Origin: Bacteroidales bacterium
GTDB taxonomy: Bacteria > Bacteroidota > Bacteroidia > Bacteroidales > VadinHA17
Length of the DNA stretch: 64,000 nt
Direction: 5' to 3'
Assembly (NCBI GenBank): GCA_016928075.1
Contig: JAFGLJ010000062.1
Coordinates: 1-64,000, forward strand
Both the position numbers and the translations under genes were made by a program. The notes below the pieces were generated by a model. The model was not told the origin of the DNA and searched no databases. It saw only the letters and a program-made list of their open reading frames with translations. Positions 28,651 to 38,044 of the stretch are shown piece by piece. How positions within the stretch are numbered: the stretch's first letter is position 1; each line of letters starts with the position of its first letter.

Positions 28651-29454
28651 ATGGAAAGTAAGAAGGTATTATTCGTATCACAGGAAATTACCCCTTATTT
28701 GTCAGAATCAGAGATTTCCAGTATTAGCCGATATTTACCACAGGGGATACAAGAAAGGGGAAAAGAGATCAGGACATTCATGCCACGATATGGTTGCATC
28801 AATGAGAGGCGCAACCAGTTACATGAAGTGATACGACTATCAGGGATGAATTTGATAATTGATGACACCGACCACCCCCTTATAATCAAGGTGGCAAGCA
28901 TACAAACAGCAAGGATGCAGGTCTACTTCATTGATAATGAGGATTATTTCCATCGTAAACATGTAGTAAGAAATTCGAAAGGTGAGGAGTTCGAAGATAA
29001 TGACGAGAGGGCAATATTTTTTGCCAGGGGAGTGCTGGAAACAGTAAAAAAGCTCAGGTGGACTCCTGATATAGTCCATTGCCATGGCTGGATGTCTGCA
29101 CTTGTACCTGTTTATTTACGAAAGGTTTATGATGATGATCCGCTTTTCAGTGAGGTGAAGATTATTTATTCGGTCTATAATAATGATTTTAAGAAACCGT
29201 TCAGGGAATCGTTCAATGATAAGCTGGTTTCTGACGGAATAGATAAGAAAGATCTGAATTTTCCCGGCGGGCCTGATTTTTATAATATTTCTAAATTAGC
29301 CATTGATCATTCAGATGGCATAATTATTGGAAGCAAGGAGATAAATAAAGAAGTTAAGAAATACATTGAATCACTGGGGAAACCTTTACTGGGTTATCAG
29401 GATGAAGAAGAATATATTGATGCGTATAATGAATTTTATGATAAAATTACCTGA
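28651..29454 (+). CDS. Short glycogen/starch synthase-like protein (GT5 N-terminal domain only)
   Basis: 267 residues. It opens MESKKVLFVSQEITPYL and carries YLPQGIQERGKEIRTFMPRY, DDTDHPLIIKVASIQ, ERAIFFARGVLETVK, DIVHCHGWMSALVPVYLRK, all from the GT5 catalytic N-terminal half. The C-terminal Rossmann half, with the nucleotide-sugar binding site of full GlgA (~480 residues), is absent, and the frame simply ends. This short form is widespread in Bacteroidota next to panC, so it is probably a real gene and not a fragment. Its activity is unknown. Its end overlaps the next gene. Confidence 0.8.
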   Translation: MESKKVLFVSQEITPYLSESEISSISRYLPQGIQERGKEIRTFMPRYGCINERRNQLHEVIRLSGMNLIIDDTDHPLIIKVASIQTARMQVYFIDNEDYFHRKHVVRNSKGEEFEDNDERAIFFARGVLETVKKLRWTPDIVHCHGWMSALVPVYLRKVYDDDPLFSEVKIIYSVYNNDFKKPFRESFNDKLVSDGIDKKDLNFPGGPDFYNISKLAIDHSDGIIIGSKEINKEVKKYIESLGKPLLGYQDEEEYIDAYNEFYDKIT

Positions 29455-30787
29455 CTATTCACGGTCTGCAGCCACAACCATTAAATCACTTATTAAACAA
29501 ATACAAACAATACTGGTACTTCCGGTACTGGTATTTTTTATTGTTATTTCATGTGAGGATGATCCTGCATCCATAGGACGGGGAATGCTTCCCCAGTCTG
29601 ATTTTGACAGTATAGTGGCAACTGACACCATGAGGGTTGATATGTATACTCTCTTCTCCGACTCCGTGACTTCAATGCAACCCACGGTTTCCTACCTGGG
29701 GAATGTGCTTGATCCTTATTTCGGACTCACAGGTTCTGATTTTGTAACACAGTTATGGATAGCAGCCGAGTGGGCAGGGGATGGCTTCACAGTTGATTCG
29801 GTAAAAATAAAGTTTGAAATAAAAGATATTATCGGGGAGATGGTTGGCAGCAATACGCTTAACATATATGAGCTTTCTGAAAAACTGTCAGCAGACTCCA
29901 GTTACCTGGCAAGTAATGAAGTTCAGGTTAAGGATATTATGGCTTCGCTTGAGGTCCCTCCTTTACCGGAAGGCTCAGATACCGTTCTTTACCTGGACCT
30001 TCCCGTATCTTTTGCTGAATATTTGCTGAGGGACACATCAATATTATACCTCCGAAGTGACACAGTTGACTGGAGGGACTTTTTTTACGGATTATACTTT
30101 GAATATCCGCAGATTAGTGATTATCATATGCTGCAGTTGAATTTAGTTACACCCAGTTCAACGGATAACTCTTATGCCAGTGCAGCTATAATAGTATACT
30201 ATACCAATGGTTCAGGTTACGATAGAACGTACACATTTACAATAAATCCCAGGTGTTTGCTTTACAACAGGTTCCTGCATGATTTTGAGAAGGCCGATCC
30301 GGATAAGAGGATTAAATACATTAATGAACCTATCAAGGATACTCTGGCTTATGTTCAATCTATGGAAGGTGTGTATTCAAAGATGGTTATTCCGGGGCTT
30401 GAATATCTCAGGTCATTGCCATATGATATAGCAATTAACAAGGCCAGGATCTACCTGCCTGTATACTTTAATGAAACTGACTATACAGAAGACATGGTGC
30501 CGGATAATATATATGTTCGTTACGACAGTGCCGGAGTAAAGAGGATACTGACTGATTACCTTATAGACCCGGCATTTCTTGACGGTAGTTATAACCAGGT
30601 AACGAACCTTTACAGGGTGAATATATCAAATTTTGTTCAGAACTATTTCGAGGGTAAAATTGAAGAACCTGTTATTGAGATTTTTTTACCCGAACTGAGC
30701 ACAAAGAACCTGATAATAAAAGCCAACAGGGAAACTGAGGATGCAGTCAGGTTTGAACTCAGCTATACTGTTCTGAAAGAGCAGTGA
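29438..30787 (+). CDS. DUF4270 lipoprotein
   Basis: 449 residues from ATG 29438, overlapping the GT5 gene by 17 bp; earlier in-frame starts (29366, 29429) lie deeper inside that gene. After a positively charged stretch comes a hydrophobic segment and lipobox VISC (Cys39), then DDPASIGRGMLPQSDFDSI, the start typical of DUF4270. The body is beta-rich. Function is unknown; family members are predicted outer-membrane lipoproteins and often follow the short GT5 gene. Confidence 0.8.
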   Translation: MIKLPDYSRSAATTIKSLIKQIQTILVLPVLVFFIVISCEDDPASIGRGMLPQSDFDSIVATDTMRVDMYTLFSDSVTSMQPTVSYLGNVLDPYFGLTGSDFVTQLWIAAEWAGDGFTVDSVKIKFEIKDIIGEMVGSNTLNIYELSEKLSADSSYLASNEVQVKDIMASLEVPPLPEGSDTVLYLDLPVSFAEYLLRDTSILYLRSDTVDWRDFFYGLYFEYPQISDYHMLQLNLVTPSSTDNSYASAAIIVYYTNGSGYDRTYTFTINPRCLLYNRFLHDFEKADPDKRIKYINEPIKDTLAYVQSMEGVYSKMVIPGLEYLRSLPYDIAINKARIYLPVYFNETDYTEDMVPDNIYVRYDSAGVKRILTDYLIDPAFLDGSYNQVTNLYRVNISNFVQNYFEGKIEEPVIEIFLPELSTKNLIIKANRETEDAVRFELSYTVLKEQ

Positions 30788-30807
30788 TAAGTGATATAGC
30801 GCCTTGC

Positions 30808-31860
30808 TTATCTTCTGAGGTATTGCTCCTCGTAATACTTCTCATAATCTCCTGACAATACATTCAGTAACCATTTTTCATTATTCAGGTACCAGTCAAT
30901 TGTTTTGCTCAATCCTTCCCTGAAGTTATGGGCAGGGGACCAGCCAAGTTCCTTATTTATTTTGGTTGAATCAATTGAATACCTCAAATCATGGCCGGCG
31001 CGGTCTTTGACATACGTGATCAGTTTCGCTGATTCCCCTTCTTTCCTTCCCAGCTTTTTATCCATCAGTTCACAAAGAAGGTTGATCAGGTCAATATTTC
31101 TCCATTCATTATTGCCTCCGATATTGTAAGTCTCGCCATGTACTCCTCTATGGAATATTATATCAATTGCCCTTGCATGGTCTTCAACATACAGCCAGTC
31201 TCTTATGTTGTGTCCTTTACCGTATACCGGGATTTTCTTGCCGGTTTTAATATTATTGATGGCCAGTGGGATCAGCTTTTCAGGGAACTGGTTCGGGCCA
31301 TAATTATTTGAGCAGTTACTGATAACTGCAGGCAGATGATATGTATTGAAATATGCACGCACAAAATGGTCTGACGAGGCTTTGGATGCTGAATAGGGAC
31401 TTCGGGGGTCGTATGGTGTGTTTTCAGTAAAATAACCCTCCGGGCCAAGTGAACCATAGACCTCATCGGTGGATATATGATAAAAAACTTTACCTGCAGT
31501 ATCAGTCCATATCCTTCTCGATGCATTCAGCAGGTTAACGGTACCGATAATATTGGTATATACAAATTCCCTGGGAGCTGATATTGAGCGGTCGACATGT
31601 GATTCTGCAGCCAGGTGTATTACACCGTCAAATTTGTATTTTTCAAACAATTCATCTACCGCGGTTTCATCCACTATATCTGTTCTCTCAAACCTGTAAT
31701 TATCCGATTTTTCGATATCGATCAGGTTCTGAAGATTACCGGCATAGGTTAGCTTGTCGGCATTGACAACAAGATATGAAGGGTATTTCTTCACAAAATG
31801 GCGAACTACGTGAGAGCCAATAAACCCGGCCCCTCCTGTTATAAGTACTGATCTGTTCAT
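30808..31860 (-). CDS. rfbB: dTDP-glucose 4,6-dehydratase
   Basis: 350 residues. NAD-binding GGAGFIGSH (9-17), catalytic TDE at 131-133 in HISTDEVYGSLG, and YxxxK at Tyr156-Lys160 (YSASK) identify RmlB/RfbB rather than a simple epimerase. It makes dTDP-4-keto-6-deoxyglucose for surface sugars. rfbA, rfbC and rfbD are not in the window. Last gene of the minus-strand sugar operon, 23 bp after galE. Confidence 0.92.
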   Translation of the reverse strand: MNRSVLITGGAGFIGSHVVRHFVKKYPSYLVVNADKLTYAGNLQNLIDIEKSDNYRFERTDIVDETAVDELFEKYKFDGVIHLAAESHVDRSISAPREFVYTNIIGTVNLLNASRRIWTDTAGKVFYHISTDEVYGSLGPEGYFTENTPYDPRSPYSASKASSDHFVRAYFNTYHLPAVISNCSNNYGPNQFPEKLIPLAINNIKTGKKIPVYGKGHNIRDWLYVEDHARAIDIIFHRGVHGETYNIGGNNEWRNIDLINLLCELMDKKLGRKEGESAKLITYVKDRAGHDLRYSIDSTKINKELGWSPAHNFREGLSKTIDWYLNNEKWLLNVLSGDYEKYYEEQYLRR

Positions 31861-31883
31861 ATTATAGGGTAATATTCTGTTGT

Positions 31884-32912
31884 TTATTTCAGTTTACGGT
31901 AATTGAGTTCCCAGTCCCATGCCGACTTCATGGCATCATCGAGGGAATAACGTGTTGCCCAGCCCATTTCCTTGTTGGCAAGTGAAGGGTCGGCCCAGAT
32001 CTTCTCAATATCTCCCGGTCGCCTGTCCACCACCCGGTATTTCAGTTTCTTTCCTGTTACTCTTTCAAACGATTCGATGACTTCGAATACTGACACCCCC
32101 TTGCCGGTTCCGAGGTTGAATATTTCATAGTTCTCCTTATTCTGTCCTTCCAGGAGCCTTTTCAGCGCTACAACATGTGCCTGTGCCAGGTCGACCACGT
32201 GGAGGTAATCGCGTATGCAGGATCCATCGGGGGTATCATAGTCATCGCCAAAGACTCTCAGTTCCTCCCTTATGCCTGCACCTGTCTGTGTAATATAAGG
32301 TACAAGATTTTCCGGTTCGCCAATGGGAAGCTCACCTATGTGAGAAGAAGGGTGCGCACCAATCGGGTTGAAATATCTCAGTGATATAGCCTTGAGATCT
32401 TTGCAGGCATGAAGGGTATCCCTTATTATTTCTTCACCGATCTGTTTTGTGTTCCCGTAAGGCGAAACGGCCTCCTGTATGGGAGAATCTTCGGAAACGG
32501 GTAATTTATCGGGTTGGCCATATACGGTACATGATGAAGAGAAGACCATTGAAGGGATCCTGAAATCCCGCATGCACTTCATCAGGTTTAACAGCGATAC
32601 AATATTGTTGTAATAATAGAGAACCGGTTTTTCCACGGATTCACCCACAGCCTTGTAGGCAGCGAAATGAATGATTGATTCAATATCGGGATTAAGTGAA
32701 AAAAAACCGCGCAGCCTTTCAGAATCGCACAGGTCTAATTGTTCGAAAACAGGTTTTTTACCTGTAATGGCTGTAATGCCGTCAAGTACTTTAATATCTG
32801 AATTGACCAGGTTATCAATAATAAAGACCTCAAATCCTTCATTCTGCAGTTCTACCACAGTATGTGAACCGATATAACCTGTTCCTCCGGTGACCAGTAC
32901 TTTTTTGTTCAT
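31884..32912 (-). CDS. galE: UDP-glucose 4-epimerase
   Basis: 342 residues. GGTGYIGSHTVVEL (9-22), SSSCTVYG with the catalytic Ser near 125, and Tyr152-xxx-Lys156 (YGNTK) are the short-chain epimerase set; RYFNPIGAHPSSHIGE and the C-terminal RPGDIEKIWADPS are GalE-specific. It interconverts UDP-Glc and UDP-Gal, perhaps UDP-GlcNAc and UDP-GalNAc too. It starts 2 bp after the dehydrogenase gene, so in this operon it probably serves glycan synthesis. Confidence 0.92.
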   Translation of the reverse strand: MNKKVLVTGGTGYIGSHTVVELQNEGFEVFIIDNLVNSDIKVLDGITAITGKKPVFEQLDLCDSERLRGFFSLNPDIESIIHFAAYKAVGESVEKPVLYYYNNIVSLLNLMKCMRDFRIPSMVFSSSCTVYGQPDKLPVSEDSPIQEAVSPYGNTKQIGEEIIRDTLHACKDLKAISLRYFNPIGAHPSSHIGELPIGEPENLVPYITQTGAGIREELRVFGDDYDTPDGSCIRDYLHVVDLAQAHVVALKRLLEGQNKENYEIFNLGTGKGVSVFEVIESFERVTGKKLKYRVVDRRPGDIEKIWADPSLANKEMGWATRYSLDDAMKSAWDWELNYRKLK

Positions 32913-32914
32913 AC

Positions 32915-34204
32915 CTATAAACTCCAGTAAGTGATGTTCTTTATTTTATCCCTGTATATTCCTTTTACGTCAACAAGTATTCCATTTTTATTCAGCAGCT
33001 TGCCGAAATAATCTTCATCCAGGTCCATATACTGTTCATGATTTACTGCAACAATCACCGCATCGTATTTGCCTGATGGTTTATCTCTCAGTTCCAGGCC
33101 GTATTCCTTATTGACCTCTACCGGGTTGGCATTGGGATCAACCACATCGATTACCAATCCAAAGTCGACCAGTTCATCGATAACGTCAACAACTTTTGAG
33201 TTTCGGATGTCGGTAACATTTTCTTTGAACGTAATGCCCATTATGAGAACCTTTGCTCCTTTAGGGCTTTTAGATGATGCTATAATTTTCTTGACGGTTT
33301 GTTTTCCCACGTATCCCCCCATGCTGTCGTTAACGAAGCGGCCTGAATCGATCATCTGTGGGTGATACCCCAGTTCTTTGGCTTTATAGGAAAGATAATA
33401 GGGATCGACACCTATGCAGTGTCCACCTACCAGCCCGGGATAGAACTTAAGAAAGTTCCATTTTGTCCCCGCAGCTTCCAGCACTTCATATGTATTGATG
33501 CCCATCCGGTTGAATATTATCGACAGCTCGTTCATGAAAGCGATATTAATATCACGCTGTGTATTCTCAATAATCTTTGCAGCTTCGGCCACTTTAATTG
33601 AGCTTGCCCTGTATACGCCTGCATCAATAATCAGTTGGTAAGTCTTTTCTATCTCTTCTGCAGATTTCGCATCACATCCACTTATAACTTTCACTATCGA
33701 AGTAAGGGTGTGAATCTTGTCCCCGGGGTTTATTCTTTCGGGTGAGAATCCAACTTTAAAATCCTCCCGGTATTTCAGTGAGGAAAATTTTTCAAGCACC
33801 GGTACGCAGTCTTCCTCGGTACATCCTGGATACACTGTGGATTCGTAAATAACATAGTCTCCTTTTTTCAATATTTTGCCAACGGTTTCTGAGGCTGCCA
33901 TCACCGGGCCAAGGTCTGGAAGGTTGTGTTTATCCGTTGGGGTGGGCACTGCTATTATATGAAACGAGGCTTCCCTGAGATCTTCAGGATCAGTAGTGAA
34001 ATGTATTTTGATATTCTTAAAGGCTTCATCAGGCACTTCCTCATTGGGGTCCACTCCCTTCTTCATATTTTCAACCCTGTCGACCCGGATGTCAAAAGCT
34101 ATAACATCAATTTTCTTTGCAAATTCCAGTGCTATGGGCAGTCCAACATACCCCAGTCCTATAACTGATAATTTTGTTTTTCCTTCTACTAGTTCTCTGT
34201 ACAT
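32915..34204 (-). CDS. wbpA: UDP-HexNAc 6-dehydrogenase (WbpA/WbpO/TviB type)
   Basis: 429 residues. NAD-binding IGLGYVGLP (15-23), central TQRDINIAFMNELSIIF, and catalytic Cys263 in GLVGGHCIGVDPYYL place it in the UDP-GlcNAc/GalNAc dehydrogenase branch rather than UDP-glucose dehydrogenase; the GHCIGVDP wording is closest to WbpO/TviB. It oxidises C6 to a uronic acid, the first step of diacetamido-uronic acid synthesis with wbpB, wbpE and wbpD next to it. Which HexNAc epimer is used cannot be told from sequence alone. Confidence 0.85.
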   Translation of the reverse strand: MYRELVEGKTKLSVIGLGYVGLPIALEFAKKIDVIAFDIRVDRVENMKKGVDPNEEVPDEAFKNIKIHFTTDPEDLREASFHIIAVPTPTDKHNLPDLGPVMAASETVGKILKKGDYVIYESTVYPGCTEEDCVPVLEKFSSLKYREDFKVGFSPERINPGDKIHTLTSIVKVISGCDAKSAEEIEKTYQLIIDAGVYRASSIKVAEAAKIIENTQRDINIAFMNELSIIFNRMGINTYEVLEAAGTKWNFLKFYPGLVGGHCIGVDPYYLSYKAKELGYHPQMIDSGRFVNDSMGGYVGKQTVKKIIASSKSPKGAKVLIMGITFKENVTDIRNSKVVDVIDELVDFGLVIDVVDPNANPVEVNKEYGLELRDKPSGKYDAVIVAVNHEQYMDLDEDYFGKLLNKNGILVDVKGIYRDKIKNITYWSL

Positions 34205-34217
34205 TTTAAAGTTTTAT

Positions 34218-35174
34218 TTATAGAATATTAAATGCAAAAGGATGTATCTCTCCTTTTTGTTTTTGAGTTTCACTGTTACGTATTTCGTATACTGTTTGCA
34301 CTGAAGTACGTGCATCATCCAATCCGTATCCGGCACCTGAGAGTACCTGCCTGTAGGTTTCGGTATGCAGGTTAGTGAAGCCCCCGCTGAATTCAATTTC
34401 ATCGCCTTCAATGCTTATTGACCTGTAGGTCCTCTTACCTTTAATTTTTAATTCTTCAGGAAGGTCGTTATAGTCGATACTCAGGAACCATCTTATCCTT
34501 GCATTTTTCAGTTCGAGATATCCGGCCATCTTATCTTCTTCATAGAGGTGTACATAGCTTTCCTGTGGCTCACCGAATATCCAGCTCAGCAGGTCAAAGA
34601 AATGAATACCTATATTGGTAGCCACTCCCCCTGATTTTTGCAGGTCACCCTTCCAGGAGAATTTGTACCAGTTACCCCTGCTGGTTATATATGTAAGATC
34701 AACATCGTATTTACGGTCATTCTTCTTCTTCATGATTTTTTCTTTAAGGGCGATGATTGAAGGATGGAGCCTCAGCTGAAGTACTGTATATACTTTCTTC
34801 CCCGTTTCTTTCTCTATTTCCTGCAGGGCATCAATATTCCATGGGTTTAGGACTATTGGTTTCTCGCAGATGGCGTCAGCCTGGTGCCGCAGTGCGAACC
34901 GTATATGTGAATCATGCAGGAAATTTGGAGAACATATGCTTACATAATCAATTTTTATACCTGATCTCTTCAGTTTTTCAAAATGACGGTCGAACCTTTC
35001 AAACTCGACAAAAAAATCACTGTCAGGGAAATATGAATCTATAATACCCACGCTGTCAAAAGGATCGAGGCTGGCGAGGAGGTTATTGCCCGTTTGTTTT
35101 ATGGCGGCAAGGTGCCTGGCAGCTATATAGCCTGCCACTCCTATCAGGCCGAAGTTTTTTGGCTTATCATTCAT
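34218..35174 (-). CDS. wbpB: Gfo/Idh/MocA oxidoreductase, WbpB-like
   Basis: 318 residues from ATG 35174 (MNDKPKNFGLIGVAGYIAAR); a longer frame to 35252 would overlap the acetyltransferase gene by over 50 bp and lacks support. The nucleotide-binding GLIGVAGYIA, CSPNFLHDSHI and EKPIVLNPWN fit the Gfo/Idh/MocA fold, with the WbpB/WlbA style seen in 3-oxidation of UDP-GlcNAcA. It would form the 3-keto intermediate aminated by WbpE. Spacing to its neighbours is 13-25 bp. Confidence 0.87.
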   Translation of the reverse strand: MNDKPKNFGLIGVAGYIAARHLAAIKQTGNNLLASLDPFDSVGIIDSYFPDSDFFVEFERFDRHFEKLKRSGIKIDYVSICSPNFLHDSHIRFALRHQADAICEKPIVLNPWNIDALQEIEKETGKKVYTVLQLRLHPSIIALKEKIMKKKNDRKYDVDLTYITSRGNWYKFSWKGDLQKSGGVATNIGIHFFDLLSWIFGEPQESYVHLYEEDKMAGYLELKNARIRWFLSIDYNDLPEELKIKGKRTYRSISIEGDEIEFSGGFTNLHTETYRQVLSGAGYGLDDARTSVQTVYEIRNSETQKQKGEIHPFAFNIL

Positions 35175-35199
35175 AGGTCCCTTTATTATTCCTGCAAAA

Positions 35200-35778
35200 C
35201 TAATCAATAATTTTAGAAACTTGGTTTCCCGAAAGTCTGTATTTCTCTCCACTTTCAGGGCATATGGCTATGTTGTCGTCATTGAATTCAAGCCTGTGTC
35301 CGTACTCGCTCATCCAGCCGACATGTCTGGCAGGATTTCCTATAACAAGTGAGTATGGTTTAACTTCCTTTGTAACCACAGCCCCGGCACCAATAAATGC
35401 ATATTTACCAATATTATTTCCACATATGATGGTAGCATTGGCACCTATGCTGGCCCCTTTGCCAACAATAGTCTTAACGTACTGATCACGCCTCACCACT
35501 GCACTCCTGGGGTTGACTATGTTGGTAAAGACCATCGATGGGCCGAGGAATACGTCATCTTCACATATTACACCTGTATATACTGACACATTGTTCTGCA
35601 CCTTTACATTTTTTCCCAGTATTACCCCCGGTGATATAACCACGTTTTGCCCGAGGTTGCATTTATCGCCCAGCTCGGCTCCTGTCATAATATGTGAAAA
35701 ATGCCAGATACGGCATCCCTTTCCAATCCTGCAGCCTTCGTCAATCACTGCTGTTTCGTGAGCAAAATAATCATCCAT
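35200..35778 (-). CDS. wbpD: Hexapeptide N-acetyltransferase, WbpD-like
   Basis: 192 residues of left-handed beta-helix repeats ([LIV]G..... pattern: CRIGKGCRIWHFSHIMTGAE, IGANATIICGNNIGKYAFIG). The ending KPYSLVIGNPARHVGWMSEY is that of the WbpD/WlbB 3-N-acetyltransferases, which acetylate UDP-GlcNAc(3NH2)A using acetyl-CoA. Sits between wbpE (3 bp upstream) and wbpB. Confidence 0.9.
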   Translation of the reverse strand: MDDYFAHETAVIDEGCRIGKGCRIWHFSHIMTGAELGDKCNLGQNVVISPGVILGKNVKVQNNVSVYTGVICEDDVFLGPSMVFTNIVNPRSAVVRRDQYVKTIVGKGASIGANATIICGNNIGKYAFIGAGAVVTKEVKPYSLVIGNPARHVGWMSEYGHRLEFNDDNIAICPESGEKYRLSGNQVSKIID

Positions 35779-35781
35779 GTT

Positions 35782-36918
35782 TTAACTGTTGTCTTCAAAA
35801 TACTTGTAAATATTATCGCATATGTACTTTAACTGGTCAATATTAAGTTCTGTATGCATGGGCAGTGACAGAACGGAGCTGCATAATGCATCCGTTACCG
35901 GGAATGCATCATTATCCGGGTTCAGGAAGCTATATGCTTTCTGCCTGTGCATGGGCACAGGGTAATACACCATTGACGGAATTCCCCTTTCTTCAAGGAA
36001 GTTTTTCAGACCGTCCCTGTTCCCGGGGTCTGTCTTTACGGTATACTGGTGAAAGATGTGGGTTGACTTATTTGACCTGAAAGGGGAGATCACTTTTTCA
36101 GTCTGGCTCAGCTGCCGGTCATAAAACGAGGCGGCATTCCTTCGTGCTATATTGTATTCATTAAGATACCTGAGTTTGACCCTGAGTATAGCAGCCTGGA
36201 TGGCATCGAGCCTTGAATTTACTCCTATATCATCATGGTAATATTTTCGTGTACTGCCGTGGTTGGTAATGCTTCTTGCGAGTTTTGCCAGTCTGTCATC
36301 ACCGGTAAATATAGCACCGCCATCGCCATAGCATCCCAGGTTCTTGGAGGGGAAGAATGATGTGCAGCCTATATCACCCATGGTGCCGGCTTTTTTTCTT
36401 GTTCCGTCGGAGAATATATATTCGGTGCCTGTGGCCTGTGCAGCATCTTCAATAATATAAAGCCTGTGTTTGCGTGCTATCTTCAGTATCTCTTCCATGT
36501 CAGCCGATTGCCCGAAGAGGTGAACCGGTATTATTGCCCTTGTTCGCGGGCCTATGGCTTTTTCAATGGCTTCGGGTGATATATTGAAGGTATCGGGTTC
36601 AGGTTCCACAAATACCGGTTTGAGCCCCAGAAGCACGATAACTTCTACGCTGGCAATGAAGGTAAAATCCGTGGTTATTACTTCATCACCCGGGTTTAAA
36701 TCCAGTGTCATCAATGCCACCTGAAGGGCATCCGTACCGTTGGCACAGCTTATGACATGTTTAATACCGAGATAGGAAGCCAGCTCCTCCTCGAAGCTTA
36801 TTACTTCCGCGCCCCTTATGAAAACAGAGGAATCAATTACGGACTGTATGGCGGAGTCGATCTCGGTTTTTATTCTATCATACTGACCCTTAAGGTCTAC
36901 CATTCGCAATTCTTTCAT
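35782..36918 (-). CDS. wbpE: DegT/DnrJ/EryC1 aminotransferase, WbpE/PorR-like
   Basis: 378 residues from ATG 36918 (MKELRMVDLKGQY); an ATG four codons earlier is also possible. PLP-dependent fold with SCANGTDALQVALM, EDAAQATGTEY and the Schiff-base lysine in FFPSKNLGCYGDGGAIF (Lys192 from this start). It adds the 3-amino group to UDP-3-oxo-GlcNAcA with glutamate. In Porphyromonas gingivalis the WbpE homologue PorR is needed for A-LPS. First gene of wbpE-wbpD-wbpB-wbpA-galE-rfbB; no -7 box was found upstream. Confidence 0.9.
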   Translation of the reverse strand: MKELRMVDLKGQYDRIKTEIDSAIQSVIDSSVFIRGAEVISFEEELASYLGIKHVISCANGTDALQVALMTLDLNPGDEVITTDFTFIASVEVIVLLGLKPVFVEPEPDTFNISPEAIEKAIGPRTRAIIPVHLFGQSADMEEILKIARKHRLYIIEDAAQATGTEYIFSDGTRKKAGTMGDIGCTSFFPSKNLGCYGDGGAIFTGDDRLAKLARSITNHGSTRKYYHDDIGVNSRLDAIQAAILRVKLRYLNEYNIARRNAASFYDRQLSQTEKVISPFRSNKSTHIFHQYTVKTDPGNRDGLKNFLEERGIPSMVYYPVPMHRQKAYSFLNPDNDAFPVTDALCSSVLSLPMHTELNIDQLKYICDNIYKYFEDNS

Positions 36919-37000
36919 TTTTTTCCACATATTCAGGAATACGAACAGCGAATATAATATTTAGATTGCTGAGATGAAATAAATATTAAAAGACTTTTAT

Positions 37001-37008
37001 TATTTTTG
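37001..37008 (+). promoter_or_regulatory. -7 box (TATTTTTG) for the HU/SPOR gene
   Basis: TAnnTTTG match 22 bp before ATG 37030 in the divergent spacer with wbpE. Confidence 0.45.
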
Positions 37009-37029
37009 TATTGAACAGATGCTAATTAA

Positions 37030-38040
37030 ATGAAAGACCTCAGTCCATTTATCAGGGAACTTTTATACAATCACGACTGTGTTATCCTTCCCGGCTTCGG
37101 TGGGTTTATAGGCAATTATACTCCTGCCAGGATAGACCGTGACAGTCATACTTTTCATCCACCGTTGAAGGCAATATCATTTAACAGCAGGCTTAGCCAT
37201 AATGATGGATTGCTGATAGGCAAGATATCGGAGAAGAAGGGGATAGGATATGTCGATGCGAAACGTATTGTTGATGATTATATCAGCAGCCTGAAGAATA
37301 AGCTGAACGGAGGTGAACGTATACACCTGGCCGGTATAGGTCATTTCCAGATGAACAGTGAAGGCAGTGTGCAGTTTGAACCCGACAATGACATTAATTT
37401 TCTGCTGGATGCATATGGACTGTCAACCTTTATCAGGGAACCGGTCGAGGATTATGATATATCGAAAGCTGTGATCAGGCATCGTGACAGGGATCCCATA
37501 GTGATAGCCAACCGTCGCAGGATGATCTGGAGGGCAGCAGCTGCAATACCCTTTGTGCTGGCAATGATAGTCGTTCCGTTGAAGACAGATCTGTTTAAAT
37601 CAAAGGTTGCACTCAATCCGCTTGCAGAAGTTGAATTTAATGAAATACAGTCAGCACAGGAAGAGTTATTCGATGAAATGCCCGAAACACACCAGGCAGA
37701 GGTGATAATGCCTGCAACTGCTGAGAAACAGACCGAGATTCTTACTGAAACAGGTGATGCTGAACCGGTGAGTACTGTACCTGTTGAAAGTATTCAATCC
37801 GAGGTGATCACAGTAGCGGCTATTTATCACCTTATAGTAGGAAGCTTTATAGATGCTGACAATGCTAACCGCTTGTTCAATGAACTTGCGAACAAGGGTT
37901 ACAATGCTGAGATATTAAGGGCAGATAATGGTTACTACAGGGTATCCGTCGAGTCGTTCGGTACCATGAAAGAAGCCGATGAGGAACGCAAGCGCCTGAA
38001 TGAGACGTTTAAAGAAATTTGGATCTGGAAGAAGGATTAA
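37030..38040 (+). CDS. CCDC81-type HU domain and SPOR domain membrane protein
   Basis: 336 residues. The N-terminal ~120 residues (FIRELLYNHDCVILPGFGGF, RIHLAGIGHFQMNSEGSVQF) are a prokaryotic CCDC81 HU-like domain. A transmembrane helix lies at about 168-187 (WRAAAAIPFVLAMIVVPL), an acidic/Pro linker follows, and the last ~75 residues (YHLIVGSFIDADNANRLFNE) are a SPOR peptidoglycan-binding domain. The layout implies a cytoplasmic HU-like part, one membrane pass and periplasmic binding of denuded glycan at division sites. Role inferred from domains. Ends 4 bp from convergent metG. Confidence 0.88.
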   Translation: MKDLSPFIRELLYNHDCVILPGFGGFIGNYTPARIDRDSHTFHPPLKAISFNSRLSHNDGLLIGKISEKKGIGYVDAKRIVDDYISSLKNKLNGGERIHLAGIGHFQMNSEGSVQFEPDNDINFLLDAYGLSTFIREPVEDYDISKAVIRHRDRDPIVIANRRRMIWRAAAAIPFVLAMIVVPLKTDLFKSKVALNPLAEVEFNEIQSAQEELFDEMPETHQAEVIMPATAEKQTEILTETGDAEPVSTVPVESIQSEVITVAAIYHLIVGSFIDADNANRLFNELANKGYNAEILRADNGYYRVSVESFGTMKEADEERKRLNETFKEIWIWKKD

Positions 38041-38044
38041 AAGC

